46,746 bases of DNA from Oscillospiraceae bacterium (GTDB lineage Bacteria; Bacillota; Clostridia; Oscillospirales; Oscillospiraceae): positions 1-46,746 of the forward strand of contig CACXMX010000005.1 of assembly GCA_902768805.1 (NCBI GenBank), in the 5' to 3' direction. Of the stretch, positions 23,460-32,826 are shown piece by piece. The notes beneath the pieces were generated by a model, which was given only the letters and a program-made list of their open reading frames with translations, was not told the DNA's origin and made no database searches. The stretch's first letter is position 1; the number at the start of each line of letters is the position of its first letter. Made by a program: the position numbers and the translations under genes.

Positions 23460-24851
23460 ATGCGCCGGAGAAGAACAAAAAGAAAACGGATATCCTTCAT
23501 CCTCGGAGCGGCGGTGTTTGTGCTGATGGCTCTGGGGATGCTCTACGCCCTTCTGAGCCGCTATTTCCTGCCGGCAGAGACCGCGGAGCCTTCCCCCGCG
23601 CCCACAACGCTGGTGGCCACGGCCGCGCCTGCCCAGGGAGGCCGCACGACGGTGGTCGCGGGCAAAACCGTCGATCCGGAGACGGACAGCTTCGATCTGA
23701 GCGGCCGTACGCTCAACTCGCAGGACCTTGCGGAGATCTCATCGCTGTACAATCTGCGCACTCTCTCGCTTACCAACTGCGGTATCACCGATCTGTCGTT
23801 TGTAAAATCCCTTACAAAGCTCCGCACGCTGTATCTTCCGGACAACAAAATCAACGATCTGACGCCGCTGTCCGGGCTGCGCGAGCTCAAAACGCTGTAC
23901 CTGGACAAAAATCCGCTGACGGACCTGACTCCGCTGATCGACCTGCCGCGTCTGTCCATGCTGTCGATCCAGGGGGTCGCCATCAACGATTACGTATTGG
24001 CCGACCTCCGGGAGGCCATGCCCGCCTGCCGGATTTTCTACGACAGCGTGGTGGAGGCCGCGCGGCCCATCAGCCTGGGCGGCACCGTGTTCACCGAGGA
24101 TGTGGAGACGCTGGATCTGAGCTACCGGGACATCACGGATCTGAGCAAGCTGTCCTACTGCCTTCAGCTCAGGGATCTGAACCTGACGGGGAACCCGCTG
24201 GAGTCGATGACCACCCTTTCGGGCCTTCCCAAGCTGACCATACTGAATCTGCAGGGCACCGGGATGCGCGATGAGGATCTGCTGTTTCTCGCCACTCTCC
24301 ACAGACTGACGTATCTCGATCTGCGCCACAACCCCGAACTGACGGCGGAAGGGCTCGACGGCCTTGCCGCGGTACTGAAAAACTGCCAGATCATTCACGA
24401 CGACGTGTTTTTCACCGTGGAACTGGGCGGCGTGAGGCTGACCTCCGACATGACCGAGGCGGACCTGACCGGCCGCGGCCTGTCCGACATTCACGGTCTG
24501 GACAAATTTGCCCGGCTGCGCCGCCTGTCTCTCTACGGCAACGGGCTGGAGGATATCTCCCCGCTGTCCGGATGCACGGCGCTGGAGGAACTGGATCTGC
24601 GCTTTAACAGAGTACGGGATCTTACCCCTCTCTACAGCTGCAAAAATCTCAAACAGCTGGATATCGGGGGGAACGGCGCGCTGGATCCGGATGAGATCCG
24701 CCGCCTGCAGGAGGCCCTGCCCGGCTGCGCGATCGTCACGGACGTGGATCTGAGCATGCCCGAGCCCACTCCGGAGTATCCGGGAGAGGAGGCCGGTACG
24801 CCCGAGCCGGAGCTGATCCCGGTGTTCCCCGCTTCGACACCCTCCGGCTGA
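23460..24851 (+). CDS. Membrane-anchored leucine-rich-repeat protein
   Basis: A 463-residue protein. A basic start (RRRRTKRKR) and one hydrophobic helix (about 12-35) anchor it; a Pro/Thr/Ala-rich stalk (40-65) follows, and the remainder is extracellular. The repeats are of the 22-residue SDS22/internalin kind (LRTLYLPDNKINDLTPLSGL). Three modules are visible, each opening with an LDLS/ADLTGR-type strand and a first repeat and closing on LxEAMPACRIFYD, LAAVLKNCQIIHD or LQEALPGCAIVTD. There is no catalytic domain or LPxTG signal. Its ligand is unknown. ATG 23460 is preceded by GGAAGG; a GTG nine bases earlier is also possible. Confidence 0.85.
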   Translation: MRRRRTKRKRISFILGAAVFVLMALGMLYALLSRYFLPAETAEPSPAPTTLVATAAPAQGGRTTVVAGKTVDPETDSFDLSGRTLNSQDLAEISSLYNLRTLSLTNCGITDLSFVKSLTKLRTLYLPDNKINDLTPLSGLRELKTLYLDKNPLTDLTPLIDLPRLSMLSIQGVAINDYVLADLREAMPACRIFYDSVVEAARPISLGGTVFTEDVETLDLSYRDITDLSKLSYCLQLRDLNLTGNPLESMTTLSGLPKLTILNLQGTGMRDEDLLFLATLHRLTYLDLRHNPELTAEGLDGLAAVLKNCQIIHDDVFFTVELGGVRLTSDMTEADLTGRGLSDIHGLDKFARLRRLSLYGNGLEDISPLSGCTALEELDLRFNRVRDLTPLYSCKNLKQLDIGGNGALDPDEIRRLQEALPGCAIVTDVDLSMPEPTPEYPGEEAGTPEPELIPVFPASTPSG

Positions 24852-24872
24852 GCCGGAGACCCCATACAAATG

Positions 24873-24912
24873 ACCGCCCGCGGCAGGAACTGCTCCTGCC
24901 GCGGGCGGTTTT
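24873..24912. terminator. Bidirectional terminator between LRR and M15 peptidase genes
   Basis: A perfect 16-pair stem (24873-24888 with 24894-24909), loop ACTGC, followed by TTT on the + strand. Confidence 0.85.
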
Positions 24913-24927
24913 GTCCGTTTGGATGAA

Positions 24928-26616
24928 TTACCCGAAATGAGAGACCGTGGCTCCGGGCAGAGCCCCTCCGGCGGTGTACTGCCAGGAGAAGGTATAGGAA
25001 GCCGTGTTGCCGCACACGTCGGAGGCCGTGACCGTGATCGTCCACACGCCCTCGCCCAGGCCCGCGATTTCGGCGGTGTCCTCCCCGGCCGGGTCAAGGA
25101 CCGTCTCCCACAGCTGCCCTCCGTCGGAAATCAGGGACACGCGTATATCCCGGAGGGTCCCGTTGTCTGCGGCGGAGCAGGGCAGCGAGAATCCGTCCTC
25201 TGTGATATCGAATACGGTCAGCCGGCGAAGCGACGGCGGCGTCATGTCCACGAACACCGCCTCGGGAGAGAGGATGTCGCTTTCATTGCCCGCGGCGTCC
25301 AGCGCCGAGACGCGGATCTCGTACAGGCCTTCCTTCCAGATATCCACATCAACCTCGCCCTCGCCGGAGGCAAAGGCGTTGTAGTACCGCACGGTACCGG
25401 AGCCCTCGCCCTCGAGAAGGGTCTCCACCCGGTAAGCGCTGAGGCGGGTGTCGTCCGTGCCGGCCAGACGGAGCCGGAAGCCCGAGGAGCTCAGGGCGGT
25501 CACCACGGCGGCGTCCAGCCTCGGAGCGGAGGCGTCCGGGGTGTTCTCCCCGGTCTTCATCAGCAGCGACATCGTGCCCGGCCCGCAGATGCCGTCGGCT
25601 TCCAGCCCCACAGAGCTCTGAAACGCGCGTACGGCCTCCTCGGTGCGGCTGCAGTAGTATCCGGTGATGTACCGCTCGCCGAGCAGGCCCTTCTGACACA
25701 GTCTCAGCTGCAGGGCAGCCACGCCGGCTCCGACATAGATGCCCCAGCCGCCGTCCATGTTCCAGCCCTTCAGAGCGGGATTGAAATACATTCCGTACAC
25801 GACCTCAAACCCCTCGAGGAAGGCGTGGTCGTAATTGCCCATCCCCAAAACGGGCGTGTCACTGGTGATGTGCCAGGTCTCGCCGTGGGAGGCCTCGGAG
25901 GGCTGGAGAGGCTTGTAGATCCCGTAGTCCTCCATGCGGTAGGTCACGCCGTTATAGGTGAAGGCGGTGTCGAAGGTGCCGCCGATCCAGTAGTTGCTCA
26001 CGTCCAGCGCGGTGCCGGAGTTGTGGGAGCTGCAGCCCGGACGGGCATAATACCCGCTGACCCAGCCGTTGTCCCACAGGCGCAGGGCCGCACGGTAAAA
26101 TACGCTCATATCCATGGAGGGGATGTCGTACGCGCTCAGATCGATGCGGTATGCGTCCGGCCAGCCCTGGGCCTGCTCGGCTGTCCACCAGAACTTTACC
26201 ACGTTGCGCCCGTTCCAACTCATGTAGTTGCGGTAGGGGCCGGTGTTGATGTTCGCGTCGTGCAGGCCCAGCGTCTCCTGATAGCAGGCGGGACGGAACG
26301 CCGTGTTGATCACAAGCTTTTCCCCGGCGTGCCCCGTGTCCCGCGCGAGCGTGGCCAGCCCTATGATCAGCCGGGGATCCGTGCCGGAGAGAAGCTCTCG
26401 TTTCGCTTCTTCCAGCTGGGTGGCCGGGTCAAGCCCAAACTTGCCGCACCAGTTGCTGGCGGCGTGGTCAAAGTCGAAATATTTCAGAGCGTCCTCGTAG
26501 GAGAGAAAATCAATAGCGGGGCCTTCATCCTCTGCCCGGACCGGGAGAGAGAGCGCGCCGAACAGCAGCGCCGCCGTACACAGCGCCGCCAGAGCCTTTC
26601 GCATCGGTCCGAACAT
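24928..26616 (-). CDS. Secreted M15-type D-Ala-D-Ala carboxypeptidase-like protein with PG-binding and Ig-like domains
   Basis: A 562-residue exported protein. The ATG at 26616 follows GGGAGGG and starts a signal peptide of 28 residues ending LPVRA. The VanY-like peptidase core has TAFRPACYQETLGL, SSHNSGTALD (zinc ligands His198, Asp205) and GETWH (Glu246, His249), so all metal and catalytic residues remain. A PG_binding_1 domain (about 280-345, LQLRLCQKGLL...AVRAFQSSVGLEADGICGPGT) and about 200 residues of Ig/Big-like beta structure follow. Together they suggest trimming of cell-wall peptides. It lies 138 bases downstream of pepF without a clear terminator or promoter in between. Confidence 0.87.
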   Translation of the reverse strand: MFGPMRKALAALCTAALLFGALSLPVRAEDEGPAIDFLSYEDALKYFDFDHAASNWCGKFGLDPATQLEEAKRELLSGTDPRLIIGLATLARDTGHAGEKLVINTAFRPACYQETLGLHDANINTGPYRNYMSWNGRNVVKFWWTAEQAQGWPDAYRIDLSAYDIPSMDMSVFYRAALRLWDNGWVSGYYARPGCSSHNSGTALDVSNYWIGGTFDTAFTYNGVTYRMEDYGIYKPLQPSEASHGETWHITSDTPVLGMGNYDHAFLEGFEVVYGMYFNPALKGWNMDGGWGIYVGAGVAALQLRLCQKGLLGERYITGYYCSRTEEAVRAFQSSVGLEADGICGPGTMSLLMKTGENTPDASAPRLDAAVVTALSSSGFRLRLAGTDDTRLSAYRVETLLEGEGSGTVRYYNAFASGEGEVDVDIWKEGLYEIRVSALDAAGNESDILSPEAVFVDMTPPSLRRLTVFDITEDGFSLPCSAADNGTLRDIRVSLISDGGQLWETVLDPAGEDTAEIAGLGEGVWTITVTASDVCGNTASYTFSWQYTAGGALPGATVSHFG

Positions 26617-26754
26617 CGGCATCCCTCCCTTCGTCGGCACAAGCTCCATATCACTCGCTTCGTCGCAGGCTCCAAAGCTCGTCCATTCCGCTGTGCCTCC
26701 TCTCCCGTGCCGAACCGCTCCGCTTATGTTCGTCATGGGTCCTCATTTAAATGA

Positions 26755-28551
26755 TCAGCAGAGCTTCTCCATTTCGTCGATGAGCTCGCCGAAGAGCCGC
26801 AGCGCGTCGTTGACCGGAGCGGGGGAGCCCATATCCACTCCCGCGATCTTCAGCAGGCCGATCGGATCGGTGCTGGATCCGGAGGAGAGGAACTTTTTGT
26901 AGTCCCGCACGGCGCTCTCGCCCTCGGCGAGGATGCGGTCGGCTATGGCGACGGCGGCGGAGAAACCGGTGGCGTACTGGAACACATAGTAGTTGTAGAA
27001 GAAATGGGGGATACGCGCCCACTCAAGGGCGATCCGGTCGTCGGAGATCATGTCCGGGCCGAAATACAGCCTGTTGAGCTCCAGATACTTTTCGCACAGG
27101 ATGTCGGCGGTCAGCGCCTCGCCCGCCTCGGACATGCGGCCCATCTCGCGCTCAAATTCGGCGAACATGGTCTGGCGGTACAGCGTGCCTTTGAACTGAT
27201 CCAGAAAATGGTTGATCAGGTAGGCCCGCTGCTTTTTATCGGAGGTCTTTCCCAAAAGATGACGCATCAGGAGCACCTCGTTGCAGGTGGAAGCCACCTC
27301 GGCAACAAAGATCACGTAATCGGAGGTGCACACGGGCTGGTATCGGCAGCTGTGCCAGCTGTGCAGGGCATGGCCCATCTCATGGGCCAGGGTAAACATG
27401 GTGTCGAGATTGTCCTTGTGGTTGAGCAGCACGTAGGGATGCGGGCGGGCGGCGCCGGAGGAATAGGCTCCGGAGCGCTTGCCCGTGTTTTCGTACACAT
27501 CGATCCAGCGGTTGTCAAAACCCTCGCGCAGCAGGTCCGTGTAGTCTTTGCCCAGCACGGAGAGGGCTTCCAGCACGGTGGCCTTTGCCTCCTCGTAGGA
27601 GATCTCCTCGGCCGCGTCGGCCACGATGGGGGTATACACGTCGTACATGTGAAGCTCATCGACGCCCAGCAGCCGCTTGCGCAGCGAGACATACCGGTAC
27701 ATTTTGTCCATGTTGCCGTGGACCGCGTCGATCAGATTGTCGTACACTGCCTCGGGGACCTCGGTGGCGTCCAGCGCGGCGGCGCGGGTGGAGGGATAGC
27801 GGCGGGCGTCGGCAAAGAAGCGCAGCTGCTTGAACTGGGCGTCCAGCGCGGCGGCGGCCGTGTTTCTGAACTCGCCGATCCGATCGTAATAGGTTTCAAA
27901 TACCTTTTTGCGGAAAGCGGCGTCCGGGCTTTCCAGCAGGACCGTGAAGGTGCCGTTGGTGAGAGGGTGCTCCCGCCCCGCGGAGTCGGCAACGGGAGGG
28001 AACGTCAAATCCGCGTTGCGGAAAACTCCCGCGATGGTGTCCGGCGCGTCGGCCATCTCACCTGCGGCCGCCAGAAGCTTCTCCTCCTCGGGAGAGAGGA
28101 TGTGCTCCCTGCGCCGGCGGATCCGGTACAGGCTGCGGCGGTAGACCTCCAGCTCGGGGACCTCGGCATAAAAACGGTCGAGAGTCTCGTCGGGGATGGC
28201 CATGATCTCGGGCACGGCGAAAGAGGCCGCGCTCTGCAGGGCGACGGCCGCGCCCATGGCCTTCCCGCGCAGGTCCTGGCCCAGGGAATCCCCCACATCG
28301 GTATCGGCATAGCAGGAGGCATATCCGTAGAGCTTTTCCACGCGCACTCCCGTTTCGTCTTCCGCGCGAAGCCAGCGGAGAAGATCTTCTCCGCTGCGGC
28401 CCAGAGTTCCCTTAAACCCCGGGATCTCGGAACTCAGCGCCTTCAGCGACTCATACTCCGCCGTCCAGGCGGAGACGGAAGGAAAAAGGTCCTCCAGGTT
28501 CCAGGTGAATTCCTCCGGAACATCTTTCCGGGAAGCATAGCTTACGGCCAT
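26755..28551 (-). CDS. pepF: Oligoendopeptidase F (M3B)
   Basis: A 598-residue cytosolic zinc peptidase that cuts short peptides. The zinc site HEMGHALHSW (HExxH) is near residue 385, with the third ligand Glu in FVAEVASTCNEVLL downstream. EFTWNLEDLFPS at the start and FFYNYYVFQYATGFSAA near the end are family marks. Length is normal. ATG 28551 follows AAGGAGG. Likely cotranscribed with the M15 peptidase gene downstream, which would join a wall peptide cutter with a peptide recycler; this is inference. Confidence 0.94.
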   Translation of the reverse strand: MAVSYASRKDVPEEFTWNLEDLFPSVSAWTAEYESLKALSSEIPGFKGTLGRSGEDLLRWLRAEDETGVRVEKLYGYASCYADTDVGDSLGQDLRGKAMGAAVALQSAASFAVPEIMAIPDETLDRFYAEVPELEVYRRSLYRIRRRREHILSPEEEKLLAAAGEMADAPDTIAGVFRNADLTFPPVADSAGREHPLTNGTFTVLLESPDAAFRKKVFETYYDRIGEFRNTAAAALDAQFKQLRFFADARRYPSTRAAALDATEVPEAVYDNLIDAVHGNMDKMYRYVSLRKRLLGVDELHMYDVYTPIVADAAEEISYEEAKATVLEALSVLGKDYTDLLREGFDNRWIDVYENTGKRSGAYSSGAARPHPYVLLNHKDNLDTMFTLAHEMGHALHSWHSCRYQPVCTSDYVIFVAEVASTCNEVLLMRHLLGKTSDKKQRAYLINHFLDQFKGTLYRQTMFAEFEREMGRMSEAGEALTADILCEKYLELNRLYFGPDMISDDRIALEWARIPHFFYNYYVFQYATGFSAAVAIADRILAEGESAVRDYKKFLSSGSSTDPIGLLKIAGVDMGSPAPVNDALRLFGELIDEMEKLC

Positions 28552-28620
28552 GAAATGTGTCCTCCTTCGGCACCGGACACCCGATCGGGCGCGGCGGCGC
28601 GGCTGTTGTAAATTAATGTA

Positions 28621-28649
28621 AGTATACCACGCAAGTGGGGCCGCTACAA
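28621..28649 (-). promoter_or_regulatory. Promoter of pepF
   Basis: TTGTAG (28644-28649), a 17-base spacer and TATACT (28621-28626) on the minus strand. Confidence 0.65.
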
Positions 28650-28713
28650 CAGCAAAAAACAGCCCTGAGGACGCCGGACTGCCGTCATTTTTGCGGAAGA
28701 TAACCGCAAAAGC

Positions 28714-28770
28714 GTTACGTCAACTAGGCAGAATCACAAAAAAATACCCGATATTTATATGAGTTACGTC
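28714..28770. repeat. Direct repeat GTTACGTC upstream of the lacI-type gene
   Basis: Two exact copies (28714-28721 and 28763-28770), 49 bases apart, lie upstream of the -35 box. The spacing is close to five helical turns. They could bind a regulator or may be chance. Confidence 0.35.
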
Positions 28771-28773
28771 CAA

Positions 28774-28802
28774 TTGACATTACGCGGGAATGAATCTAAA
28801 AT
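28774..28802 (+). promoter_or_regulatory. Promoter of the LacI-family gene and glycan locus
   Basis: TTGACA (28774-28779), a 17-base spacer and TAAAAT (28797-28802). No other convincing promoter is seen up to the binding-protein gene. Confidence 0.85.
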
Positions 28803-28809
28803 ACAATCG

Positions 28810-28819
28810 AAAACGTTTT
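28810..28819. promoter_or_regulatory. LacI-family operator
   Basis: AAAACGTTTT, a perfect palindrome centred on CG, covers the expected transcription start. LacI/GalR-family operators typically have this form, so the gene downstream probably represses itself and the locus. Confidence 0.7.
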
Positions 28820-28856
28820 AGAGAACAGACGTCGCTGGAAACGGGGAGGGAGCGCT

Positions 28857-29861
28857 GTGGTTACCATACGGCAGATCGCCGAGCAGTGCGGAGTGTCCGT
28901 CTCCACCGTGAGCAAAGCGCTCAACGACGCCTGGGATGTCAGCGGCGACACCGCCGCGAGGATCCGCGCCGTGGCCGAAGAGATGGGATACACCCCCAAC
29001 GCCGCGGCGCGAGCGCTGAAGACCCGGCGCAGCTACAGCCTGGGGATCTTCTATTCCGCCGGCAGGGCTCAGGGCCTGACTCACGAGTTCTTCGCCCGCA
29101 TCCTCAACAGCTTCAAGGAGCGTTCCGAGGACCTGGGCTTTGATATTTTCTTTATCGGCGGAAAGCTGGGGCGGAGAACGCTGGGACTGGGAGAGCACGC
29201 CCGCTACCGCAATTGCGACGGGGTGCTCATCATCGTGGGCACCGACGAAGAGGCGGCGGCCGCCTCGGAGGTGGCCGAGATCGGCATCCCCACCGTGTGC
29301 ATCGATTTCGGCGTGGAAAAATGCAGCTGCGTGGGCTCGGACAATATCCGCGGCATGCGGGAGCTCACCGAGCATGTGATCTCAATGGGTCACCGCCGCA
29401 TAGCGTATGTTTACGGAGACGACAGCTATGTTACCCGCACACGGATCCGCAGCTTTCTGGATACCTGCCGGGAACACGGGCTGAATGTCCCCCCCGAATT
29501 CCTGGTGTCGGGACGCTACCACGACACGGCCGGGGCCCAGGCGGCTACCCGCACGCTTCTGGAGCTGCGCGTGCCGCCCACCTGCATCCTCTATCCCGAC
29601 GATTTTTCCTGCGTGGGCGGATACAACGAACTGGTCCGCAGAGGGCTCTTCGGAAAAATCAGCATTGCCGGATACGACGGCATCTCCATATGTCAGGCCT
29701 TTTCACCGAAGCTGACCACGCTGCGCCAGGACGCCGAGACCATGGGCGCCGCCGCGGCCGAGGAGCTATCGCGGCTGATCTCCGCCGACGACCGGCGCTC
29801 CCCAAAGCGGATCCTGGTCCCCGGAGAGCTGATCACGGGCGAGACCGTGCGCGGGATTTAA
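28857..29861 (+). CDS. LacI/GalR-family transcriptional regulator
   Basis: A 334-residue repressor. The N-terminal helix-turn-helix ([21 protein letters not shown]) and hinge helix ([20 protein letters not shown]) are standard; the periplasmic-binding-type sensor domain follows ([26 protein letters not shown]). The GTG at 28857 is preceded by GGGAGGGA. As first gene of the locus it is expected to respond to a breakdown sugar of gluco- or manno-oligosaccharides; the effector cannot be predicted. The stop is 64 bases before the binding-protein gene. Confidence 0.93.
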   Translation: MVTIRQIAEQCGVSVSTVSKALNDAWDVSGDTAARIRAVAEEMGYTPNAAARALKTRRSYSLGIFYSAGRAQGLTHEFFARILNSFKERSEDLGFDIFFIGGKLGRRTLGLGEHARYRNCDGVLIIVGTDEEAAAASEVAEIGIPTVCIDFGVEKCSCVGSDNIRGMRELTEHVISMGHRRIAYVYGDDSYVTRTRIRSFLDTCREHGLNVPPEFLVSGRYHDTAGAQAATRTLLELRVPPTCILYPDDFSCVGGYNELVRRGLFGKISIAGYDGISICQAFSPKLTTLRQDAETMGAAAAEELSRLISADDRRSPKRILVPGELITGETVRGI

Positions 29862-29883
29862 CGGAAGTAAACGGCGAAGGCTG

Positions 29884-29912
29884 TTTGCTATAAAAAGGAA
29901 GCAAATTTTTTT
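29884..29912 (+). terminator. Weak terminator between regulator and binding-protein gene
   Basis: TTTGCT (29884-29889) pairs with AGCAAA (29900-29905) and is followed by seven T. The stem is short and A/T-rich, so partial read-through is likely and needed for the downstream genes unless a further promoter exists. Confidence 0.5.
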
Positions 29913-29925
29913 AGGAGGTAATCGC

Positions 29926-31725
29926 ATGAAAACACGCAAAACACTGGCGCTGCTGCTGTCTGTCGTGATGCTCGTCGGCCTGCTGGCCGCCATCGGGCCC
30001 GCGGCCGCCGCGGCGGACGACCTGCCCCGCGACGAGACCCTGTACTTCGGCGGTCAGCAGTGGGGCCCGGTCAACGGCACCAACCCGCTGAGCACCAACA
30101 ACAACAACGGCATGGCTGTCGCGGCCAACGCCCGCGGCTCCCGCACCATCATGTTCGAGACGCTCTACATGTACAACTCCCTTGACGGCAAGCTCTATCC
30201 CCTGCTGGCCGACGGAGACTACAAGTGGAACGACGACCTGACCGAGATGACCGTGGCCATCAAGGCCGCCGCCAAGTGGAACGACGGCACCCCCGTCACC
30301 GCGGAAGACATGGCCGCCACCTGGGCTGCCTGCGAGAAGGTCGCCAACGGCACCTACGCCGATTACTCCGCCTACATCGACGCCGTTGAGGCCGTCGACG
30401 GCAACGTGGTCATCAAGGCCAAGAAGACCGAGGACGGCAAGCCCGTCAACCCGCTGCAGGTCCTGAACTTCCTGAGCGGCGTGTACGTACAGCAGGCCAA
30501 GTGGCTCGACACCCTGTTCGAGCGCAACGGCGACGACACCACCAAGATCCTTGAGGATCCCGCCGAGGACGTCGCGTTCTCCGGCCCCTACGGCCCCTAC
30601 ATCTACAACGACCAGCTGGCCGCTTTCGTCCGCAACGACGATTACTGGGGCCAGGATGCCTCCATGTGGGGCAAGCTGCCCGCTCCCAAGTACATCGCTC
30701 ACGCCCTGTACTCCGATAACGACGCCGCCCTGGTGGCCTTCAAGGCCGGCCAGATCGACGTGAACCAGCAGTTCATCGCCAACGTGCAGAACCTGTGGGA
30801 GAAGGAAGGCCTGCCCATCGCCACCTACATGGACGAGGCTCCCTACGGCATCTGCGCCACCATGCCCACCGCGTGGTACAACATGGAGATCCCCGCTCTG
30901 CAGAACGTGGCCGTTCGTAAGGCCATCGCCATGGCTGTCGACTACGACGACATCATCGAGAACGCCATGACCAACCAGAGCCCCTCCTTCGCCGATGTTC
31001 CCCGCTCCGTCATGAACCCGACCGACGGCGAGCAGGCCATGTACGACCATGAGGCCGTGAAGGATCTGCAGTGGGTCGGCAAGGACATCGAAGGCGCCAA
31101 GAAGCTGCTCGACGAGGCCGGCATCGTCGATACCGACGGCGACGGCTACCGCGAGCTGGACGGCAAGAAGATCGAGCTGAACGCCTGCTGCCCGAACGGC
31201 TGGACCGACTGGATGGCCGCCATGGAAGACGTTGCCAAAGCCGGCCAGGCTATCGGCATCGACATCACCACCAACTACCCCACCTGGGATATCTACCAGA
31301 CCGTTTACACCAAGGCTTCTCAGACTGAGTACGCCATCTTCATGCAGAGCCCTGCCGGCGCCAACCCCGCCTCTCCGTGGGCCCGCGTCCGCGCCCTGAT
31401 GAGCTCCGAGTTCCTGGGCAAGGACAACAACTGGTCCGGCAACTTCGGCCACTACCAGAACGACCGCATCGACGAGATCCTCGCCGCGATCCCCCTGACC
31501 ACCGACGAGGCTGAGCTCAAGGCTCTCTACACCGAGGCCACCGAGATCTACCTGACCGAGGTGCCCAGCTTCTCGCTGATGTATCGTCCCGAGGTGTTCC
31601 ACGCTGTCAACGAGAGCGTGTGGACCGGCTACCCCGAGGCCGGCGACGGCAACAACATCCCGCCGATGGACTGCACCGACGGATACGGCATCGCCGCTCT
31701 CTACAACCTTGAGCTTGTTGGCTGA
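29926..31725 (+). CDS. ABC transporter solute-binding protein, family 5 (oligosaccharide/oligopeptide type)
   Basis: A 599-residue exported protein. [20 protein letters not shown] forms a signal peptide ending in an Ala-rich region (GPAAAAADD); there is no lipobox Cys, which is odd for a Gram-positive binding protein. The SBP_bac_5 fold follows, with [33 protein letters not shown] and [11 protein letters not shown]. Family 5 proteins bind peptides, nickel or, in cello/xylo-oligosaccharide systems of thermophiles, sugars; gene context here favours beta-linked oligosaccharides. Two acidic [16 protein letters not shown] residues form a possible calcium loop. AGGAGG before the ATG is ideal. Confidence 0.9.
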   Translation: MKTRKTLALLLSVVMLVGLLAAIGPAAAAADDLPRDETLYFGGQQWGPVNGTNPLSTNNNNGMAVAANARGSRTIMFETLYMYNSLDGKLYPLLADGDYKWNDDLTEMTVAIKAAAKWNDGTPVTAEDMAATWAACEKVANGTYADYSAYIDAVEAVDGNVVIKAKKTEDGKPVNPLQVLNFLSGVYVQQAKWLDTLFERNGDDTTKILEDPAEDVAFSGPYGPYIYNDQLAAFVRNDDYWGQDASMWGKLPAPKYIAHALYSDNDAALVAFKAGQIDVNQQFIANVQNLWEKEGLPIATYMDEAPYGICATMPTAWYNMEIPALQNVAVRKAIAMAVDYDDIIENAMTNQSPSFADVPRSVMNPTDGEQAMYDHEAVKDLQWVGKDIEGAKKLLDEAGIVDTDGDGYRELDGKKIELNACCPNGWTDWMAAMEDVAKAGQAIGIDITTNYPTWDIYQTVYTKASQTEYAIFMQSPAGANPASPWARVRALMSSEFLGKDNNWSGNFGHYQNDRIDEILAAIPLTTDEAELKALYTEATEIYLTEVPSFSLMYRPEVFHAVNESVWTGYPEAGDGNNIPPMDCTDGYGIAALYNLELVG

Positions 31726-31740
31726 CAAGCCCTTACCTAT

Positions 31741-31772
31741 CGGCCATGGCCCTCTTCGGAGGGTCATGGCCG
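31741..31772 (+). other. Intercistronic stem-loop after the binding-protein gene
   Basis: A 14-pair stem (31741-31754 with 31759-31772, one G-U) with a TTCG tetraloop and no T-run. Probably protects the 3' end of the binding-protein mRNA. Confidence 0.75.
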
Positions 31773-31803
31773 AATTATGATATTTAAGAGGGGGGGATAG
31801 CCT

Positions 31804-32811
31804 GTGACCAAGGGAATGAAGAAGTACTTCCAAAAGAAGATCTTCTGGTTCATCGTCACATTCATAGCGGCTGTCATTCTGAATTTCATCCTGCCCCGGC
31901 TGATGCCGGGCGACCCGGTCAACGCCATCGTCGGCAAGAACATCAGCCCCAGCGCCACCGCCGAACAGGTGCAGGAGCAGATCGCGTATTACAAGCACCA
32001 GTTCGGCCTGGATAAAAGCCTGATCGGCCAGTTCGGGGATTTCGTAAAGCACGCCCTGGACGGCACCTTCGGAGTAAGCTACAGCCAGTACCCCCGCACC
32101 GTGTCCGATATCATCGGCTCGGGCATCTGGTGGACCGTGGCGCTGCAGCTGCCCGCCATCCTCGTGGGATGGATCCTGGGCAACCTGTTGGGCGCTCTGG
32201 CCGCCTATCGCCGCGGAGTATGGGACAAGGTCTTCATGCCCGTGAGCCTGTTTTTCAGCGCGGTCCCCGCCTTCGGCGCGGCCGTTATCCTGCTGGTGAT
32301 CTTTGCCGTCAAGCTGGGAGTGGCCCCGGTCAACGGGGCATACGATCCGGGCATGATCCCGGCCTTCAACTGGACTTTTATCAAGTCGGTGATCTCTCAC
32401 TACCAGCTGCCCTTCTGGAGCATCGTGCTGATCTCCATCGGCGGGCAGGCAGTGGGCATGCGTTCCATGTCCATCTATGAACTGAACGCCGACTATGTGA
32501 AATACGCCCGCTTCCTGGGCATAAAAGACCGCAAGATCGTCGGCTACGTGTTCCGCAACGCCATGCTGCCCCAGGTGACCGGCCTGGCCATGTCCATCGG
32601 CTCCATGGTGGGCGGCGCGCTGGTGGCGGAGACCATCTTCAGCTACCCGGGTCTCGGCATGGCGATGTACAACGCGATCACCTCTTCCGACTACCCGGTG
32701 ATCTCGGCCACGACGCTGATCATCACGGTCATGGTGCTTCTGGCGTCGTTCATGCTGGATATCATCTACGCTTTCATCGATCCGCGGGTCAAAGCGGCCC
32801 AGTTCGACTAA
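31804..32811 (+). CDS. ABC transporter permease, OppB/DppB type
   Basis: A 335-residue membrane protein with about six hydrophobic segments. [15 protein letters not shown] after the first helix is typical for OppB, and the ATPase-docking loop is near [18 protein letters not shown]. It should form the channel with the next permease. GTG start at 31804 behind GAGGGGGGGA; 15 bases separate it from the next gene. Confidence 0.93.
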   Translation: MTKGMKKYFQKKIFWFIVTFIAAVILNFILPRLMPGDPVNAIVGKNISPSATAEQVQEQIAYYKHQFGLDKSLIGQFGDFVKHALDGTFGVSYSQYPRTVSDIIGSGIWWTVALQLPAILVGWILGNLLGALAAYRRGVWDKVFMPVSLFFSAVPAFGAAVILLVIFAVKLGVAPVNGAYDPGMIPAFNWTFIKSVISHYQLPFWSIVLISIGGQAVGMRSMSIYELNADYVKYARFLGIKDRKIVGYVFRNAMLPQVTGLAMSIGSMVGGALVAETIFSYPGLGMAMYNAITSSDYPVISATTLIITVMVLLASFMLDIIYAFIDPRVKAAQFD

Positions 32812-32826
32812 AGGAGGGGAGAGAAC

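Noticed and set aside
28705..28721. CcpA cre site upstream of the lacI-type gene
   Set aside because: GCAAAAGCGTTACG matches the CG core, but WTG and the final CW positions of the cre consensus do not fit.
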